Source of the DNA: Rhodocyclaceae bacterium
GTDB taxonomy: Bacteria > Pseudomonadota > Gammaproteobacteria > Burkholderiales > Rhodocyclaceae
DNA length: 64,000 nucleotides
Direction: 5' to 3'
Assembly (NCBI GenBank): GCA_030824275.1
Contig: JAVBXY010000038.1
Coordinates: 186,001 to 250,000, forward strand
Below the pieces are notes generated by a model. The model made no database searches. It worked only from the letters and a program-made list of their open reading frames with translations, and was not told where the DNA came from. Shown one piece after another: positions 63,006 through 64,000 of this stretch (positions are counted from its first letter, which is position 1; each line of letters starts with the position of its first letter). The translations under genes were made by a program, and so were the position numbers.

Positions 63006-64000
63006 ATGAGCATCGCCAACCAGGCGCCGGCTTACGTCCGCGCCATTTCCGCATATATCCCCGGCAAGCCCATCACCGAACTGGCCCGCGAGATGGGCAT
63101 CCCGGTGGAGAGCATCGTCAAGCTCGCCTCCAACGAGAACCCGCTGGGCATGAGCCCGAAGGCACGCAAGGCCGTCGAAGCGGCGCTGTCGGGTATCGAA
63201 CGCTATCCGGACCAGTTCGACCTGATCAAGGTGCTGGCTGAACGCCACGGCGTCGCTACCGAGCAGATCGTGCTCGGCAATGGCTCTAACGACGTGCTCG
63301 ACATCGCTGCCCGCGTCTTTCTCGCGCCGGGTCGTTCTGCCGTGTTCTCCAAGCACGCCTTCGCCGTCTATCCACTGGCGACGATGTCCGCCGGCGCCGA
63401 ATGTCTCGCCGCGCCGGCGAAGCATTACGGCCACGATCCGGTCGCCATGCTCGCTGCGATTCGCCCCGACACGCATCTGTTGTGGATCGCCAACCCCAAC
63501 AACCCGACCGGCAACTTCCTGCCGGCCGCCGAACTGCGCGCCTTCATCGAGAAGATGCCAAGCAACATTGCCGTGGTGCTGGACGAGGCTTACACCGAAT
63601 ATCTGGCGCCGACGGATCGCGTCGATACCGTTGCCTGGCTGCGCGATTTCCCCAACCTGATCGTCACCCGCACCTTCTCCAAGATCTACGGCCTCGCCGG
63701 CCTCCGCATCGGCTACGGTGTGGCGCGACCCGAGGTGGCGGACTTGATGAACCGCATCCGTCAGCCCTTCAATGTGAACAACCTGGCCCTGGCCGGCGCT
63801 ATTGCCGCGCTGGATGATCATGCCTTCCTCGCAGAGAGCTACGAGCTGAACCGGCACGGCATGGAACAGCTGGTGGCCGGCATCAAGCGCCTTGGCCTGG
63901 CCCACATCCCGTCTCACGGCAATTTCATTACCGTCGAAGTGGCGGATGGCCCAGCAATCAATGGCCGTCTGCTCAAGCAGGGCGTCATCGTCCGTCCCAT
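63006..64000 (+). CDS. hisC: Histidinol-phosphate aminotransferase (3' end outside window)
   Basis: The first 331 codons of a class II-like PLP aminotransferase. Visible motifs are KLASNENPLGMSPKA (about 38-52), WIANPNNPTGNF, DEAYTEY and the PLP lysine in TFSKIYGLAGLRIGYG. The frame is still open at base 64000, and the known length (about 365 residues) means only a short tail is missing. HisC-like enzymes next to pheA often also handle aromatic 2-oxo acids such as phenylpyruvate or prephenate, so a role in phenylalanine or tyrosine formation is likely besides histidine synthesis. It starts 10 bp after pheA. Confidence 0.94.
   Translation, partial: MSIANQAPAYVRAISAYIPGKPITELAREMGIPVESIVKLASNENPLGMSPKARKAVEAALSGIERYPDQFDLIKVLAERHGVATEQIVLGNGSNDVLDIAARVFLAPGRSAVFSKHAFAVYPLATMSAGAECLAAPAKHYGHDPVAMLAAIRPDTHLLWIANPNNPTGNFLPAAELRAFIEKMPSNIAVVLDEAYTEYLAPTDRVDTVAWLRDFPNLIVTRTFSKIYGLAGLRIGYGVARPEVADLMNRIRQPFNVNNLALAGAIAALDDHAFLAESYELNRHGMEQLVAGIKRLGLAHIPSHGNFITVEVADGPAINGRLLKQGVIVRP

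Overview
The window looks like a chromosomal segment of a high-GC betaproteobacterium. Gene content and order point to Rhodocyclales or a close relative such as the Sterolibacteriaceae. The supporting signs are the gph-ubiG-ompA-mtaD / gyrA-serC-pheA-hisC neighbourhood, divergent rne/rluC, polyphosphate genes, an Isp-type uptake hydrogenase and a circularly permuted (two-piece) tmRNA gene. The taxon is inferred from content; no marker gene settles it.

Layout. 0-6.3 kb: tail of a GntR/FCD regulator, an orphan receiver, and a minus-strand lysine/peptidoglycan-precursor cluster dapC-dapD-pilU-dapE-prmB with pilU embedded. 6.4-10.2 kb: dienelactone hydrolase, ankyrin protein, deoxyribosyltransferase-like protein, yaeQ, an unknown exported protein, a small helix-turn-helix protein and tRNA-Asn. 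10.2-14.2 kb: aspC, uvrB, low-molecular-weight phosphatase. 14.2-20.3 kb: rne with a long leader, divergent rluC, HAD phosphatase, Rieske protein, S49 peptidase. 20.3-23.9 kb: divergent ppk1/ppx (polyphosphate synthesis and breakdown). 23.9-27.5 kb: Mla-like lipid transport operon. 27.5-31.4 kb: an accessory patch with an EF-hand/M23 protein, an orphan higA antitoxin behind a higB remnant, and unknown genes. 31.4-33.4 kb: small enzymes. 33.4-41.2 kb: a tight hydrogenase operon hupT-hupK-hyaD-hynS-isp1-isp2-hynL. 41.2-54.1 kb: signalling genes (two GGDEF proteins, receivers, a PAS histidine kinase, a kinase-HDOD-GAF fusion) mixed with transport and metY. 54.1-64 kb: tRNA-Thr, permuted ssrA, gph-ubiG, ompA, mtaD, then gyrA-serC-pheA-hisC, with hisC cut by the window end.

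The most unusual structure is a 25-bp dispersed repeat present 11 times in both orientations. It varies at only about four internal positions apart from a few edge differences. It sits between genes, often directly behind stop codons, and also inside five protein genes (dapC, rne, hupK, an alpha/beta hydrolase, serC). There it is always read in the same frame for a given orientation and adds a short KVGAGxTA or AVxPAPTF peptide. It has no stop codon in any frame and is not a strong palindrome, so it is neither a terminator nor a typical REP element.

Limits: all calls come from reading translations and sequence by eye. Promoters are pattern matches, and start codons were chosen by overlap, ribosome-binding site and family length.
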